A stretch of 13,824 nt of DNA, taken from positions 1 to 13,824 of the forward strand of contig JAAZOO010000485.1 in the NCBI GenBank assembly GCA_012797715.1, read 5' to 3'. Position 1 is the first letter of the stretch; each line of letters opens with the position of its first letter. Below the pieces are notes generated by a model. It was not told the DNA's origin, ran no database searches, and worked only from the letters and a program-made list of their open reading frames with translations. This document shows positions 12,773 through 13,824 of the stretch, in pieces. A program made the position numbers and the translations under genes. This stretch comes from Geobacteraceae bacterium (lineage in GTDB: Bacteria; Desulfobacterota; Desulfuromonadia; Geobacterales; Geobacteraceae).

Positions 12773-13824
12773 TCAAATAATCCTTCCATTCCGGCGGTTC
12801 GCTTCGTTTCCACGGTATTCCACGGTCACCGGCTTTGAAGTCCTTGATGAACCCCATTTTCTGATCCGTGAAGCGCCGCTGGATGCGCCTCTTCCGCTAC
12901 CCTTTTCAGAAGGGCGTGAACCGGAACAGCCGTCGCTTTTTCCGCTTCCCCAGGAAGTGCGGCGCCCCGGTCTTCTTGGCGAGGTGCGCAGTTCTCGGGT
13001 CGGTTCCAGTCCGGGTATTATGTGCTGCGGCAGTGCTTGGCCGATAAAGCGCTCGATCCTCTCCAAGTGGTTCCGGTCGTCGGCTGATGCAAGGGAAATG
13101 GCAATACCCGATGCGCCTGCGCGGCCGGTCCTTCCGATGCGGTGGACATAGTCTTCGGCAAATCTGGGAAGGTCGTAGTTGATGACGTGGCTAATACCGG
13201 TCACATCCAATCCGCGGGCTGCAACGTCGGTGGCCACAAGAAGCCTGACCTTGCCCCGGCGCATGTCAGCGATGGTGCGGTTGCGGGCGCCTTGATTCAT
13301 GTCACCGTGCAACGCCGCAGCCCTGTGCCCCTGCTGGTGAAGTTCGCGTGCGAGGGCATCGGCATCCCTTTTTGTGGCAGAAAAGATGATTGCCTTGGTG
13401 AGGGCCGCATCGGAGATGAAATGGCGGAGCAGCCGGTTTTTGTGCTCACGGTCGTCCACTATGTGGAGCCGCTGTTCGATCGTATCGAGGGTAGCCTTGC
13501 CGGGGGCAATCGAGATCCTCTCCGGATTCTTGAGCAAGCGCTGTGCAAGGCGAGACATGGTCGCGTCGAGAGTGGCGGTGAACATGAGCGTCTGCCGGGT
13601 TTCCGGCGCGGCCGCTGCAACGGTGTCCACATCCTCCGTGAAGCCCATGTCCATCATGCGATCCGCCTCGTCGAGAATCAGCATTTCCAGCCTGCCAAGG
13701 TTGATGCGCCGGTTCTGCAGATGGTCAATCAACCGGCCCGGTGTTGCGATAACGATGTCCACGGGCTGGGACAGCAAACGGAGCTGCTCCCGGTACGGCA
13801 TCCCGCCGAGGATCGTGCAGCTTC
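12773..13824 (-). CDS. DEAD-box ATP-dependent RNA helicase, C-terminal part (5' end outside window)
   Basis: Unwinds RNA duplexes in ribosome assembly or mRNA decay. The frame is open to the right edge; the visible N-terminus is SCTILGGMPYREQLRLL, which fits the region before motif Ib, so motifs Q, I and Ia are off the window. Visible motifs are TPGR (Ib), DEAD (II), FTAT in place of the usual SAT (III), a motif IV-like IIFSAT, HGDMNQGARN, VATDVAARGLDV (V) and HRIGRTGRAG (VI). After the RecA-like core the tail of about 75 residues is rich in Arg, Gly and Ser, typical of RNA-binding tails. It most resembles RhlE/SrmB-type helicases, but I cannot assign a subtype. An ATG at 13801 is internal, not the true start. 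Confidence 0.94.
   Translation of the reverse strand, partial: SCTILGGMPYREQLRLLSQPVDIVIATPGRLIDHLQNRRINLGRLEMLILDEADRMMDMGFTEDVDTVAAAAPETRQTLMFTATLDATMSRLAQRLLKNPERISIAPGKATLDTIEQRLHIVDDREHKNRLLRHFISDAALTKAIIFSATKRDADALARELHQQGHRAAALHGDMNQGARNRTIADMRRGKVRLLVATDVAARGLDVTGISHVINYDLPRFAEDYVHRIGRTGRAGASGIAISLASADDRNHLERIERFIGQALPQHIIPGLEPTRELRTSPRRPGRRTSWGSGKSDGCSGSRPSEKGSGRGASSGASRIRKWGSSRTSKPVTVEYRGNEANRRNGRII

Noticed and set aside
1..13824. CRISPR arrays, insertion sequences, rRNA genes
   Set aside because: No spaced repeats, transposase motifs or rRNA signatures were found by eye on either strand.

Overview
The window looks like a chromosomal segment of a Gram-negative, deltaproteobacterium-like organism, possibly Geobacter or a relative. 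This is inferred from gene style only: a stand-alone glgC, a B12-type radical SAM protein, and an envelope Ser/Thr kinase set with signal peptides and a lipoprotein. No database search was possible, so the taxonomy is tentative.

Region 1 (1-3780, + strand, AT-rich) is the end of the spc operon plus the alpha operon: the 3' part of map, then rpmJ, rpsM, rpsK, rpsD, rpoA, rplQ, a tRNA-Leu(CAG), and a terminator-like inverted repeat. The order is canonical, except that no infA lies between map and rpmJ. Two genes (rpsM, rpsD) use TTG starts.

Region 2 (about 3900-13824) has clearly higher GC and different codon use. It opens with a B12-binding radical SAM protein (+). This converges on glgC (-), the ADP-glucose pyrophosphorylase of glycogen synthesis, with a perfect 8-bp inverted repeat between them. 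A 251-base divergent spacer holds candidate promoters for glgC and for the next operon.

Region 3 (7278-12167, +) is the most interesting part. It is a tight five-gene unit: a secreted trypsin-like protease joined through a membrane helix to a cytoplasmic FHA domain; a membrane Ser/Thr kinase without PASTA repeats; a small lipoprotein; a zinc-ribbon plus FHA protein whose phosphothreonine pocket looks degenerate; and a PP2C phosphatase with a C-terminal membrane helix. A stand-alone CheY-like receiver follows after 111 bases. Kinase, phosphatase and two FHA proteins form a writer/eraser/reader set. The protease and lipoprotein give it a periplasmic arm. My reading is an envelope-surveillance phosphorylation circuit, possibly undescribed in this arrangement. 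The function is inference; the domains and gene order are visible in the sequence.

The window ends with the C-terminal two thirds or so of a DEAD-box RNA helicase (-), separated from the receiver gene by a bidirectional terminator-like hairpin.
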